DNA of 64,000 nucleotides. Origin: Rugalucina vietnamica (lineage: Eukaryota; Mollusca; Bivalvia; Lucinida; Lucinidae). The position numbers were made by a program, and so were the translations under genes. Numbering within the stretch: the stretch's first letter is position 1; the number at the start of each line of letters is the position of its first letter. The stretch is from NCBI GenBank assembly GCA_964017185.1, contig OZ024874.1:54154856-54218855 (forward strand), written 5' to 3'. The notes beneath the pieces were generated by a model. The model was not told the origin of the DNA. It was given only the letters and a program-made list of their open reading frames with translations, and made no database searches. Shown in pieces: positions 21,265 to 31,895 of this stretch.

Positions 21265-23424
21265 TAGCCCAGGGGCAACGATCGCTCACCTGAAAGTCAA
21301 CAAGTACAGTCACTGGACAAAGTAATTTGGGTTTTTACCATATATGGGTATGGTGGCCATCTTGGTCATGTGACCTTGAAACCCTACGTACATCAGCAGA
21401 AGAGCTCTTGTCTGGATTGTGTATCCTCTTTTCTGCCATTTTGGTTCACGTGAAAAAATCATCTAACAAGGTCAGGGTCCTATAATGACCCCCGGGGTGG
21501 GGCCATATTTGACCCCAGGGGCAAGATTGGCAGGATTTATGTAGAGCTCTACATGACAATGTTGTATATCAAATATACAAGCTTTGTGTCATGCTGTTGC
21601 AGAGAAGATCTTTTCATATATTTCCATTATAAGTCTATGGTAGATAATGACATGCCTGGGGCGTGGCCTGTATGGACCCCATGGGCACCATTAGCAGCAT
21701 TTATAAAGGAGAGGATTATACATTGGTCCACACAACATATGAAAGCTCTGGGCCATATGGTTTTGGAGAAGAAGATTTTTTAATGTTTTCCCATGACGCC
21801 CCGGGGCGGAGCCCGTATGGACCCCAGGGGCACAGTTATCAAGATTTATAAAGAGAACCATTATACATTGCTAAAAACAAAATATGAAAGCTTTGGGCCT
21901 TGTGGTTTCGGAGAAGAAGATTTTTTAAAGTTTTTCCCATGACACCCCCGGGGCGGAGCCCGTATGGACCCCAGGGGCACGGTTAGCAGGATTAATAAAG
22001 AGGAACACTATACATTGCTACAAACAAAATATGAAAGCTCTGGTCCTTGTGGTTTCGGAGAAGAAGATTTTTTTTGTTTTTCCCATGACGCCCCCAGGGC
22101 GGGGTCCGTATGGACCCCAGGGGCACGGTTGGCAGGATTTATAAAGAGGACCACTATACATTGCTACTGACAAAATAAGAAAGCTCTGGGCCTTGTGGTT
22201 TCGGAGAAGAAGATTTTTTATGTTTTTCCCATTGTAAGTCTATGGGAGCTAATGACCCCCGGGGCGGGGCCATTTTTGACCCCAGGGGCATGATTGGCAG
22301 GATTTATATAGAGGACCACTACACATTGCTACATACAAAATATGAAAGCTTTGGGCCTTGTGGTTTTGGAGAAGAAGATTTTTTTATGTTTTTCCTAGTG
22401 ACCCCCGGGGCGGGGCCCGTATGGACCCCAGGGGCACATTAGGCAGGATTTATAAAGAAGACCATTATACATATTATACATTGTTTCACACAAAATATGA
22501 AAGCTCTGGGCCTTATAGTTTCGGAGAATAAGATTTTTTAAAGTTTTTCCCATGACGCCCCCGGGGCGGGGCCCGTATAGACCCCAGGGGCACGGTTGGC
22601 AGGATTTATAAAGAGGAACACTATATATTGCTACAAACAAAATATGAAAGCTCTGGGCCTTGTGGTTTCGGAGAAGAAGATTTTTTTATGTTTTACCCGA
22701 CCCCCCAGGGCGGGGCCTGTATGAACCCCAGGGGCACAGTTGGCAGGATTTATAAAGAAGACCACTATACATTGCTACTGACAAAATATGAACGCTCTGG
22801 GCCTTGTGGTTTCGGAGAAGAAGATTTTTTTATGTTTTTCCCATTGTAAGTCTATGGGAGCTAATGACCCCCGGGGCGGGGCCATTTTTGACCCCAGGGG
22901 CATGATTGGCAGGATTTATAAAAAGGACCACTACACATTGCTACATACAAAATATGAAGGCTCTGGGCCATGTGGTTTCGGAGAAGAAGATTTTTTCATG
23001 TTTTGCCCCATCACGCCCCCGGGGCGGGGCCTGTATGGACCCCAGGGGCACGGTTGGCAGGATTTATAAAGAGGACCACTATACATTGCTACACACAAAA
23101 TATGAAAGGTCTGGGACTTGTGGTTTCGGAGAAGAAGATTTTTTTTTATGTTTTCCCCATTGTAAGTCTATGGGAGCTATCTGTTGCCATGGAAACCAGA
23201 GTTCCAATCCGACCTGGCCCAAAACCTAAAGCAACCTTTCCCCCTCCTCAATGATGCTTTAGATAAAATTTGATCACGATCGGCCTTTTTGTCTTAGAGA
23301 TATTTGAGTTTGAAAATGTGAACGGACGGACGGACGCACAGACGGACGGACGCACGAACGGACGCCGGTTCGACTACTGTACTATAAGCTCACCTTGTGA
23401 GCCTTCGACTCAGGTGAGCTAAAA
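21265..23424. mobile_element. Tandem-array element with GCTCACCTGA ends, copy 1
   Basis: About eleven imperfect units of 140-170 bp, each with GGACCCCAGGGGCA, GGCAGGATTTATAAAGAGG, ACACAAAATATGAAAG and GTTTCGGAGAAGAAGATTTT. The left end has CGCTCACCTGAAAG. The right end has GACGGACG repeats followed by a terminal hairpin, GCTCACCTTGTGAGCC with TTCGACTCAGGTGAGCTAA. The array encodes nothing credible: its frames are repeat shadows. It shares both ends with 26735-28332. Its right end lies 19 bp from exon 9. Confidence 0.75.
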
Positions 23425-23443
23425 ATAATTTAAAATCACTTAC

Positions 23444-23504
23444 TGGCAGAGCTGTGATTTGAGATCCAATTCGTTAAACTCATCAATACAAACTTGACAA
23501 CGAT
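23444..23504 (-). CDS. Exon 9: 61-bp microexon, unassigned segment
   Basis: Acceptor TTTATAG before AT (phase 1) and donor GCCA before GTAAGT (phase 2). It encodes RCQVCIDEFNELDLKSQLC (residues 396-414). Its short length makes it easy to miss, but both flanking phases fit exons 8 and 10. A C-x2-C at the start and a further cysteine near the end suggest it belongs to the same disulphide-bonded unit as exons 8 and 10. Confidence 0.8.
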
Positions 23505-24184
23505 CTATAAACAAATATAGAACAGACGGTTACAACAACTCACCAGACAGCAGAAAAAGACAAACAACCTTGCCAATGAAGTAATTGATGAGCAAAATGT
23601 GACTGGCTGTCTGATTCACAATACTAGATGTTGTTATCACACTACATACACATTTCAAAATGCTTAGTCTAAAAATATGAAGGTATCTGAGACATAATAT
23701 GTGTTCATATTAATAGTGGCAGATTGGAGAATATATCTCCAACAGTAATTGGAAAAAATATGAAGAGAGAAAAAAGGGAAAAATAAAAATAAAACATTAT
23801 TATAAGCGTTATCGTACACAATACACTTCCCACCTTCTTGTTGTACATGTATTGTATATTTGAAGATACTAACTTCATCGCGAACTGAGAAATTTGTAAC
23901 ATACTGTTTATGGGAGAGAAACAGACAAATAAATCAGCAAAATAATTGATGGGCACGGTATGGGCATGATATCACTGGATTCGTCCATCGTCCAGATATA
24001 AAAATGTTTTGTTTGATTTTTACTATAGGTCCCGATATGATTTGGTTTTGTTTGATTCTGGTATCAGATGTTTTTTCTAAAATAATTCCTAGAATTTGGT
24101 CAATTATTTGATTTGATTCTCATTTATGACGTCATTAAAAAATTGCAAGTCTTAAAATAGTGCTTTGAATGCAATTTTATAGTA
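23505..24184. other. Intron, no recognised element
   Basis: AT-rich DNA between exon 9 and a minus-strand PT tail. No element ends seen. Confidence 0.45.
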
Positions 24185-24362
24185 AAAAGGTACAAGTAGG
24201 CATCGATCAGGAAAAGGCGCAATCAGAAAAATGATTCCCACTCCTAAAACCGAGGTGGGAAAAGTATATAAAATCAGGTACTTATACCACGAAAACATAT
24301 CGTAAGCCGAATAAGCAGCTAGTTTCCCAATAGGTGGCCACTCAGTTACCTAAACTTAACTA
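24185..24362 (-). mobile_element. PT-family tail, copy e, first half (split by insertion)
   Basis: The minus-strand tail terminus (GGTACAAGTAGGCATCGATC) through CCAATAGGTGGCCACTCAG to CTAAACTTAACTATAA. The next landmark, GGCGCCAACAGCAC, appears only at 26298, so the array at 24363-26293 interrupts one tail. Confidence 0.72.
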
Positions 24363-26293
24363 TAACTAGAATTGTCAGAGGATCTGACTATAGCCCCGCT
24401 TGTGAGCTTAGTGCCAGGTTGAGAAAAACAGTGACGGACAACAATCCCAAGCTACATCTTGTTAATATTGATGCACATAAAAAGATTGGTCAGATTCTGT
24501 CGGTTTGTTCTGACATCAATCAAGGGCTGTAACTCCCTCAATATTTTGCAAAAAAAATGGCGGGCAACAATCCCAAGCTAGATCTTGTCAATGTTGATGT
24601 GCATACAAAATTTGGTTAGATTCTGTCAATTCGTTCTGAAGGTATTGAGCGGAAACGAAATTCTGACATCAATCAAGGGCAGAAACTCCGTCAAAATTTT
24701 GCAAAAAAATATGTCGTGCAACAATCCCAAGCTAGATCTTGTCAATATTGACGTACATAGAAACTTTGGTCAGATTCAGTCAATTCGTTCTAAAGATATG
24801 GAGTGGAAAAAAAATCCTGACGTCAGTCAAGGGCCATAACTCCATCAAAATTTTGCGAAAAATTATGGGCGACAATCCCAAGCTACATCTTGTCAATGTT
24901 GATGTGCATACAAAGTTTGGTCAGATTCTGTCAATTTGTTCTCAAGATATTGAGCGAAAATGAAATTCTTAGATCAATCAAGGGCCGTAACTCCGTCAAA
25001 ATTTGGCGAAAAATGACAGGCAACAATCCCAAGCTAGATCTTGTCCATGTTAATGCGCATTGACAATTTGCTCAGATTCTGTCAATCGGTTCTCAAGATA
25101 TTGAGTGGAAACAAAATTCTGACAGCAATCAAGGGCTGTAACTCCGTCAAAATTTTGCGAAACATAAGGAGAACATGTCCGTGTAATGTTTACCCCCTTA
25201 TACCCCACTTTTATATAGAAAAAACTAGGGTTTGCAGGGGTATACCTATTTCTCTTATTTTTGCTCCAAAATATAGATTGTAGGTACCCACAATTTATGT
25301 TTTGAGCAAAAATGCAAAAATAAGAAAAATATAAAACAATTTCCAGTCAAAATTTTCATTTTTGCAACCAAAATATTTCTCTGTATATTACATGGGCAAG
25401 TTTTCGTTATGAATGACGGATAACAACCCCAAGCTAGATCTTATCATTGTTGATGTGCATACAAAATTTGGTCCGATTCTGTCAATTCGTTCTCAAGATA
25501 TTGAGCGGAAACAAAATGCTGACGTCAATCAAGGGCCGTTACTCCATCAAAATTTTGCGAAAAATTATGGGCAACAATCCCAAGCTAGATCTTGTCAATG
25601 TTGATGTGCATACACAATTTGGTCAGATTCTGTCAATTCGTTCTGAAGATATTGAGCGGAAATGACTCTTATATCAATCAAGGGCCGTAACTCCGTCAGA
25701 ATTTTGCGAAAAATGACAGGCAACAATCCCAAGCTAGATCTTGTCAATGTTAATGCGCATACAAAATTTGGTCAGATTCTGTCAATCGGTTCTTAAGAGC
25801 GGAAACAAAATTCTGACAGCAATCAAGGTGTGTCAATATTTTGCGAAAAATGACGGGCAACAATCCCAAGCTGGATCTTGTCAATGTTGATGATCATAAA
25901 AATTTGGTCAGATTCTGTCAATTCGTTCTCAAGATATTGAGCGGAAACGAAATTCTGGCGTCAAGCAAGGGCCGTAACTCTGTCAAAATTTTGAGAAAAG
26001 TGATGGGCAACAATCTCAAGCTAGAGTTTATATACCAAATTTGGTCAGATTCTGAGCGGAAACAAAATTTTGACATAAAACAAGGGCCAATGCAAAATTG
26101 ATGGGTAACAATCCCAAGCTAGATCTGGTCAATGTTGATGTGCATACAAAATTTGGTCTGATTCTTTCAAGCCATTCTCAAGATATTGAGCGGAAACAAA
26201 ATGTTCACGGAATGACGGAACCACGGAAAGACGGAATGACGGAAACACGGAACCACGGAAGGACAGCGTGAATCCAGTATAGCCCCACTTTTC
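24363..26293. mobile_element. Tandem-array element inserted in a PT tail
   Basis: About twelve units of about 150 bp, each with CAACAATCCCAAGCTAGATC, TTGTCAATGTTGATGTGCAT, GGTCAGATTCTGTCAATTCG, GATATTGAGCGGAAAC and AAGGGCCGTAACTCCGTCAA. The right side degenerates into ACGGAA/CCACGGAA repeats and ends CCAGTATAGCCCCAC. The left side has CTGACTATAGCCCCGC. One unit is interrupted by R3 (25150-25411). Frames inside it are repeat shadows. Confidence 0.7.
25150..25411. repeat. Foldback repeat R3, copy 2, inserted in the array
   Basis: CATGTCCGTGTAATG, TACCCCCTTATACCCCAC, GGGGTATACCTATTTCTC and the inverted TTTTTGCTCCAAAATATAGA / TTTATGTTTTGAGCAAAAAT halves. Array units resume on both sides. Confidence 0.65.
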
Positions 26294-26405
26294 CAAAGAT
26301 AACATACATAAGGCGCCAACAGCACAAACATTTTAAACACAAAGACATAAAGATCAGTAATTTAAAATTACTGGCGGGCTTAAATCGATTTAACAGGTAC
26401 CTAAC
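26294..26405 (-). mobile_element. PT-family tail, copy e, second half
   Basis: Resumes with ATACATAAGGCGCCAACAGC and runs through a TAATTTAAAATTACTGGCGG block to ACCTAACCTC, the continuation of the tail begun at 24185. Confidence 0.68.
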
Positions 26406-26734
26406 CTCGCCGTTAGCTTATGTAGTGGTTTAGTTATACACAAATATAAACAATAAAAAAGGAAATTATGTTGGGAAATTTTTAGACATAGGTACCGACA
26501 TGAGACACGCATAAGGGAAAGCAGGGTGAGCAGCTATTGAAGGTATAGTAGTCACAGGCTATCTTGGACAGAACAAGTACAATACAGAGGGCTAAGTGAA
26601 CAGCCAATTGATATTCGGGTGGTAACAAAGTCATGCAACAATAAAATCATAAATGGAATACCTTGGATAAATGTGAACCGCAGCAGCAGTACCGCCTTGG
26701 AACGGTCAGTTATAAACCAGAGGACCAATGGTCC
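26406..26734. other. Intron, no recognised element
   Basis: About 330 bp with a further PT-like CAGCAGTACCGCCTTGGAAC block near 26682 (tail fragment). Nothing else is recognised. Confidence 0.4.
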
Positions 26735-28332
26735 TGTAAACGCTCACCTGAGACCTAGTTATCACTTTTTCGATGTAAAAGCCTATGTTTCCAAAATTAA
26801 CCTTGCATTAAAATAGATCAAGGTCATCCTAGGGTCATCATATGTACAAGCTATGATGGACTGAAGTCCTAAATGCTATACTGAGTTTCATGAAAATTGG
26901 CCAGCCGGTTCTGGAGAAGATTTTTGAGTGGTTTTTACCAGATATGGGCATGGCAGCAATTTTGGTCAGGTGACCCGCATTTCACGATCAAACTTTCATT
27001 CCCCCTACCCATGGATGCTTCACATTTAATTTCACTTTAATTGGCCAAGGTGTTTCAGAGATGAAAATGTTTGAAAAGTGTGTATGGACGACAGACCATG
27101 GCCACGGTTAAGAGATGACCTTGTTCTAAATTAATCACTAACCTTCATCTACTCCATTAGTTGTTTGCATCTACCACTTTTCAGGTCTCAGGCTGCAATA
27201 GTTTTCAAAAAATCCATAGTTTTTACTTTTTCCCATGTAAAAGCCTATGTTTCAAAAATTGACCTTGCTGAAAAATAGGTCAAGGTCATCAGAGGGTCAT
27301 CATTTTATCAAACTATGATGGGCTGGAGTCATCGATGCTACATACCAAGTTTCGTGGAAATCGGCCCACCAGTTCTGGACAAGAAAATTTTTGAGTGTTT
27401 TTTTACCATATATAGGCGTGGCGGCCATCTTGGTCATGTGACCTGCATTTTGCGATCAAACTTGAAATGCCGCTACCCAAGGAGGCTTCACATAAAATTT
27501 CAATTTGATCGGCCATGCGGTTTTAAAGAAGAAGATCTTTGAAATTGTTGACGATGACGGACGGACGACGGACTCAAGGGCACCTAACTCCGCAGTCCAT
27601 GGTCAAGTCTCGTGGAATTCTGAACTAAACCGAGATCTCATGGCTGTCCTTGTTACATGGAAGAATGAAGAAGATCTGATCAAAAATAACAAAGTTAATG
27701 CATGGACACCATTTTCCTATTATAAGTATATGGTGATTTTTTCAAACGCTTAAGGGCAGATAACTCCACGGCCCCGTGGTCGGATCTGGCAGAATTTCGA
27801 ACTCGTCCGAGCTCATATGAATGTTGTTGTTCCTTGCGAGTATGGAAAAGATCTAATTGAAAATAGCGGAGATAATGCATGGACAACATTTTTTCCATAC
27901 AAAGTCTTTGGGGATTTTTTCAAACGCTCAAAGGCAGATAACTCCGCGGCCCATGGTCGGATCTGGCTGAATTTTGAACTCGTCCGAGCTCTTATGTATG
28001 TTGTTGTTCCTTGCAAGTATGGAAAAGATCCAATTCAAAATAGAAAAGATAATTTGTGGACAACATTTTCTCCATACAAAGTCTATGGGAGTTGTCTGTT
28101 GCCATAGCAACTAGAGTTCTAAATCAATCTGCTTCAAAACCTAATGCAGGCCATGGCCCACCACAATGATGCTGCATAAAAAATTTGATTGTGATCGGCC
28201 TACTGGTCTCAGAGATTTTCATCTTTGAAATTGTGGACGAAGGACGACGGACGACGGATGGACGACGGACGGACGCCGGATCATGGTCATCCTATAAGCT
28301 CACCTTGTGAGTCTTCGGCTCAGGTGAGCTAA
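26735..28332. mobile_element. Tandem-array element with GCTCACCTGAG ends, copy 2
   Basis: The left end is CGCTCACCTGAGACC and the right end is a GACGACGGAC run followed by the hairpin GCTCACCTTGTGAGTC / TTCGGCTCAGGTGAGCTAA. The internal units differ from copy 1: one set carries CATGTAAAAGCCTATGTTTC and GACCTTGC, another carries GCAGATAACTCC and AGTATGGAAAAGATC. The ends are the same as at 21265-23424, so one end pair carries different internal arrays. Confidence 0.7.
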
Positions 28333-28812
28333 TAACTGGGGTAAGTAAGTTTTTATTTGATTCGTTAAGAAGCGATATAAATTATGAAATTAATGTTATT
28401 GCCGACTGTGTTTTGTGGAAATTTACTCTGTTAACGTAGTAGAAAAACTCCGGTACCAGAAAGTCAAACAAAACCTTTTTATATCGGGACAAGGAAGCAC
28501 CCAGTGGATATGGCGGATAATCTTATTCACAAATCGACTCATCCGCAAAGCATTCTGCCAAATTTCAAGAACCTAAGAAAGTGGTTCGTGAGAAATCTTT
28601 AAATTAAAAAAATAAAAAAAATAAATAAAATAAAATAAAAAATTAAAAATTTTAAAAGAATAACTATATTGAGTCATTCCTAGTATCTGTGACGTCTATT
28701 AGCAATAATTGCACATCATCATTTGATTGACATATTAAAAAAAACAACAGAAGATGCCCGTTTAACATACCCTCCCACTCAGGTCAATATTGACAAATTG
28801 CTAATGACTTAC
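28333..28812. other. Intron, no recognised element
   Basis: AT-rich with an A/AATAAA-rich run at 28603-28660. Nothing else seen. Confidence 0.45.
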
Positions 28813-28993
28813 CGATATTTATGTTTTGATGCATCGGCCAGTCTGAGTTTGTCCCACTTGAGTAAAGTCCTCTAAAATACTGAATAGCAGGTTTGGCATA
28901 GTCTATGCCATGGGTGGAAAATTCGTCGATAACACCAAATAAGTCATTTTCTGTTAGGTTTTGCTGCGCGTAACAATTGTCACATGACCATGC
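28813..28993 (-). CDS. Exon 8: unassigned extracellular segment
   Basis: Acceptor CTTCACAG before GCA (phase 0) and donor ATCG before GTAAGT (phase 1). Residues 335-394: AWSCDNCYAQQNLTENDLFG, a THGIDYAKPAIQYF segment and SDWPMHQNINI. C-x2-C and the NLT sequon fit a disulphide-bonded secreted domain. No family is recognised. Confidence 0.85.
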
Positions 28994-29842
28994 CTGTGAA
29001 GTGTAAATTTGACTCGTCAAGAGCTTCGTGTGGCCATGATATGTGACACAAACCAGACTGCGTAGCTTTAGAAGATGACTGGACGATATGAATGATGGAG
29101 CATTATTTCATATTACATAAACGCAAAGCAATGTCTTCGAAATTGTGTTCTGCTCATTCGTTGAAATCCCTTAAAATATTAAATAAAAATTAAATTGGGA
29201 GTCCTTAAGAGCAGTGAACGTATTAATGAGAAAGAAAATTGGCCATACCACGGTTTCGGCTACTTAAGCCTCTTCAGTGACCCTATAGATTTGGCAACAT
29301 GCAGCCAAAGAGAATTACTGTAACTTCGCAAGTTTCAACAGGATAGTCGATACAAAGACTTATATAATCCAAATGGGGCCAAATATACTCAAAGGAAAAA
29401 GTTTAGTCATTAACTTTGACAAGCCCGTTTTCTTTCATATCCTGGTGCTTGTCCAAGTTGTTACATTTTATTTGATTTGCAAAGTCAGTTTCTTTCTTAT
29501 TGTGAAAAGAAACTCCACCAGTTGTTTGTTTCGAGTTGTTGGCCTTTTTCGTAAAACATCATTTTTGTAATTATCCGATAAATGATGAAATCGACGCGTC
29601 GATTAATAGCACTTTCTGACAGAGGCTGCTGCCAGTGACAGAAATCCGAAAAATATCGTTTAAAGATAAATCCACAGTCTCGAGATTGTCAAGGGGGTTT
29701 GAAGCTAAAGCGATTCAAACAGTCCCAATGGGATTTTACATGTATTTTCACTGACTAAACTTTTTCCCGGTGAGCATATATTAAAATATGATTAGAAAAG
29801 AAATCTAAACAGATGATTAGAAAAGAAATCCAAAGAATGTTC
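28994..29842. other. Intron between exon 8 and the DIRS-like fossil
   Basis: Holds the R4 copy at 29205-29395. The rest is AT-rich and featureless, with a duplicated GATTAGAAAAGAAATC at 29788 and 29814. Confidence 0.45.
29205..29395. repeat. Dispersed repeat R4, copy 3
   Basis: Close match to 12845-13060: TTAAGAGCAGTGAACGTATT, GGTTTCGGCTACTTAAGCC, CAGTGACCCTATAGATTTGG, CAAAGAGAATTACTGT and ATAATCCAAATGGGGCC. Confidence 0.65.
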
Positions 29843-29903
29843 ATATCTCAAGTGAATCTCGCGAGATGTGACGTGGTTTGTCCATTCAGTCTAGTCGCAA
29901 CCA
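29843..29903 (+). repeat. DIRS-like fossil, split direct repeat A1
   Basis: 61 bp beginning ATATCTCAAGTGAATCTCGC and ending GTCTAGTCGCAACCA, apparently identical to 37191-37251. It marks the left end of the element. Confidence 0.75.
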
Positions 29904-30045
29904 CTGACCAGTACAGATCGTAGCTTGTCAACTTTAATAAAATACCTGTGTGGCCACGTGGCCGGGCAAATGTAAGTTTATGAAATTTGAATTTTGTTCA
30001 TTTGTGTTACGCTTATTTGGATTTTAAGCGTATCATTTTGGTGTA

Positions 30046-30216
30046 CAGTCAGGAGGTACGGCCGAAGACTGTATTTTTATTTAAATTTATAAAAACGAAC
30101 TTTGTCAGTTTGTGTTCGTTGTGGTTGAAACTGTGTTCGATAGGTCGAACACGAGTTTGTAGAGTTTTATTTTTGTGTGCAGTCAGGAGGTTCGGCCGGA
30201 GACTGTATTTAAATTG

Positions 30217-30269
<53 letters not shown>

Positions 30270-30990
30270 TTGTCAGTTTGTGTTCGTTGTGGTTCAAACT
30301 GAGTTCGATAGGTCGAACACGAGTTTGAAGAGTTTCATTTTTTGTGTGCAGTCAGGAGGTTCGGCCGGAGACTGTATTTTATTTAAATTTATAAAACGAA
30401 CTTTGTCAGTTTGTGTTCGTTGTGGTTGAAACTGTGTTCGATAGGTTGAACACGAGTTTGAAGAGTTTCATTTTTTGTGTGCAGTCAGGAGGTTCGGCCG
30501 GAGACTGTATTTTATTTAAATTTATAAAACGAACTTTGTCAGTTTGTGTTCGTTGTGGTTGAAACTGTGTTCGATAGGTTGAACACGAGTTTGAAGAGTT
30601 TCATTTTTGTGTGCAGTCAGGAGGTACGGCCGTAGACTGTATTTTATAAAAAAACGAACTTTGTCAGTTTGTGTTTGTTGTGGTTAAAACTGTGTTCGAT
30701 AGGTCGAACACGAGTTTGAAGAGTTTCATTTTTGTGTGCAGTCAGGACGGCCGGAGACTGTATTTTCATTTCACTTTAAAAAACGAACTTGGTGTTTGTT
30801 GACGAGCTATGTGTTCGTTGTGATTAAAATTGTGTTGGACATGTTGGATGGGCCAAACAAAGATGGTCAAAGATTTCGGTACAGTCAGGAGGTACGACTG
30901 AGAACTGTGGTTTCATTTAAAATTAAAACAAAATTGGTGTTCGTAGTGGCTAAATTGCGTTGGCTAGGTCGAACAAAAACCGGGAGCCTT
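30046..30990 (+). repeat. 130-bp tandem repeat array in the DIRS-like fossil
   Basis: Seven copies starting at about 30048, 30180, 30349, 30482, 30617, 30740 and 30881. Each has CAGTCAGGAGGTTCGGCCG, GAGACTGTATTTTATTTAAA, AACTTTGTCAGTTTGTGTTC and TCGATAGGTCGAACACGAG. The second copy holds an A-run at 30218-30266. The word TTCGATAGGTCGAA is a near-palindrome. Units 3 to 5 are the most alike, suggesting recent internal expansion. Confidence 0.85.
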
Positions 30991-31694
30991 TTTATGTAAA
31001 GTATGCTCTCAGTTTGGTACTTTTGTTTTGATATTTTAGTTTTTCTTTGTGTAGCGTTTTGTGGCGTTGGCATTTTTAAGTTGTATGCCGAAGCCATTTT
31101 GCTGTTATGTCTGGCTGGATATGCCGCACATGTATATTCAATGCATATTGTGTACATAAAATGACCTCTGGTTGATGTGTAACGGGTCAGTTGTATTGAG
31201 TATTGGGAGTGTTCAGTTTTGTTACACAGCGCACGTGACACAGGTGCTAGCTTTGTTTACACCGTGTTGATTCATGTTTCTCGTGACACATGTAAATCAT
31301 TGAACTAGTCTATTGTACATGGTTTGAAGCGCGGACGCTGTAGAGAGCATTTTCGAGGAATACAAAGTGAAAGTAGATCTGTGTTATGACGGTTTCAATA
31401 AAAATTGTGCTGGTTGTTTAAAAAGCCTTTCTAATCCTTTCTAGTGAAACTGTGTTGGGTGTGGCTAAGGTGTTGAAACCAAGATGCTCTCTAATGGGGA
31501 AGAATCTGATCGCCAAAACAAAGGCGGCTGTCGAGGATGGATTAGAGCTCGAGAGGCTGACAAATTGAATATCCGCTTGAACATCCGAGTTGAGGATGGA
31601 ATTTGAGAGACTATCAGGTAAATAGTATTTGACTATGTTGTGAACAGGCAATGTTTAATAAACCAACGTATTTTAATTTGAGAGCTAGTGAGCG

Positions 31695-31895
31695 GCTGAA
31701 GGGAGCACGGGACGGCGTAATGGTAGAGCAACAGGCCTCGAATCGAGAGGTTCTTGGTTCAATCCTTATAGTGTTGCATGTCTTTGTAAAGATACATTAA
31801 CCCTCCAGAGTAATGCGGTGACTCCGTCCCATTATGACGTAAATTTGCTGACTGGAATCGGGACGTTAAACCTTATTCAAACAAACAAATGATGT
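31695..31895 (+). mobile_element. tRNA-derived SINE, family S1 copy
   Basis: Head ACGGCGTAATGGTAGAGCAA with a B-box-like GGTTCTTGGTTCAATCC, then a body ending TGACTGGAATCGGGACGTTA and AAACC. The same tail is found at 48650 and 62693. Inserted in the DIRS-like fossil. Confidence 0.75.

Noticed and set aside
21553-23254. Many overlapping frames encoding G-F-G-E-E-D-F-F and similar peptides
   Set aside because: They are the translation of a tandem DNA repeat in several frames, with no start context or conserved domain.
24585-26101. Plus-strand frames with repeated N-P-K-L-D-L-V-N-V-D peptides
   Set aside because: Shadows of the 150-bp tandem unit; unit boundaries and not codons explain the periodicity.
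30046-30990. CRISPR-like array
   Set aside because: Units are contiguous tandem repeats without unique spacers, in a eukaryotic setting.
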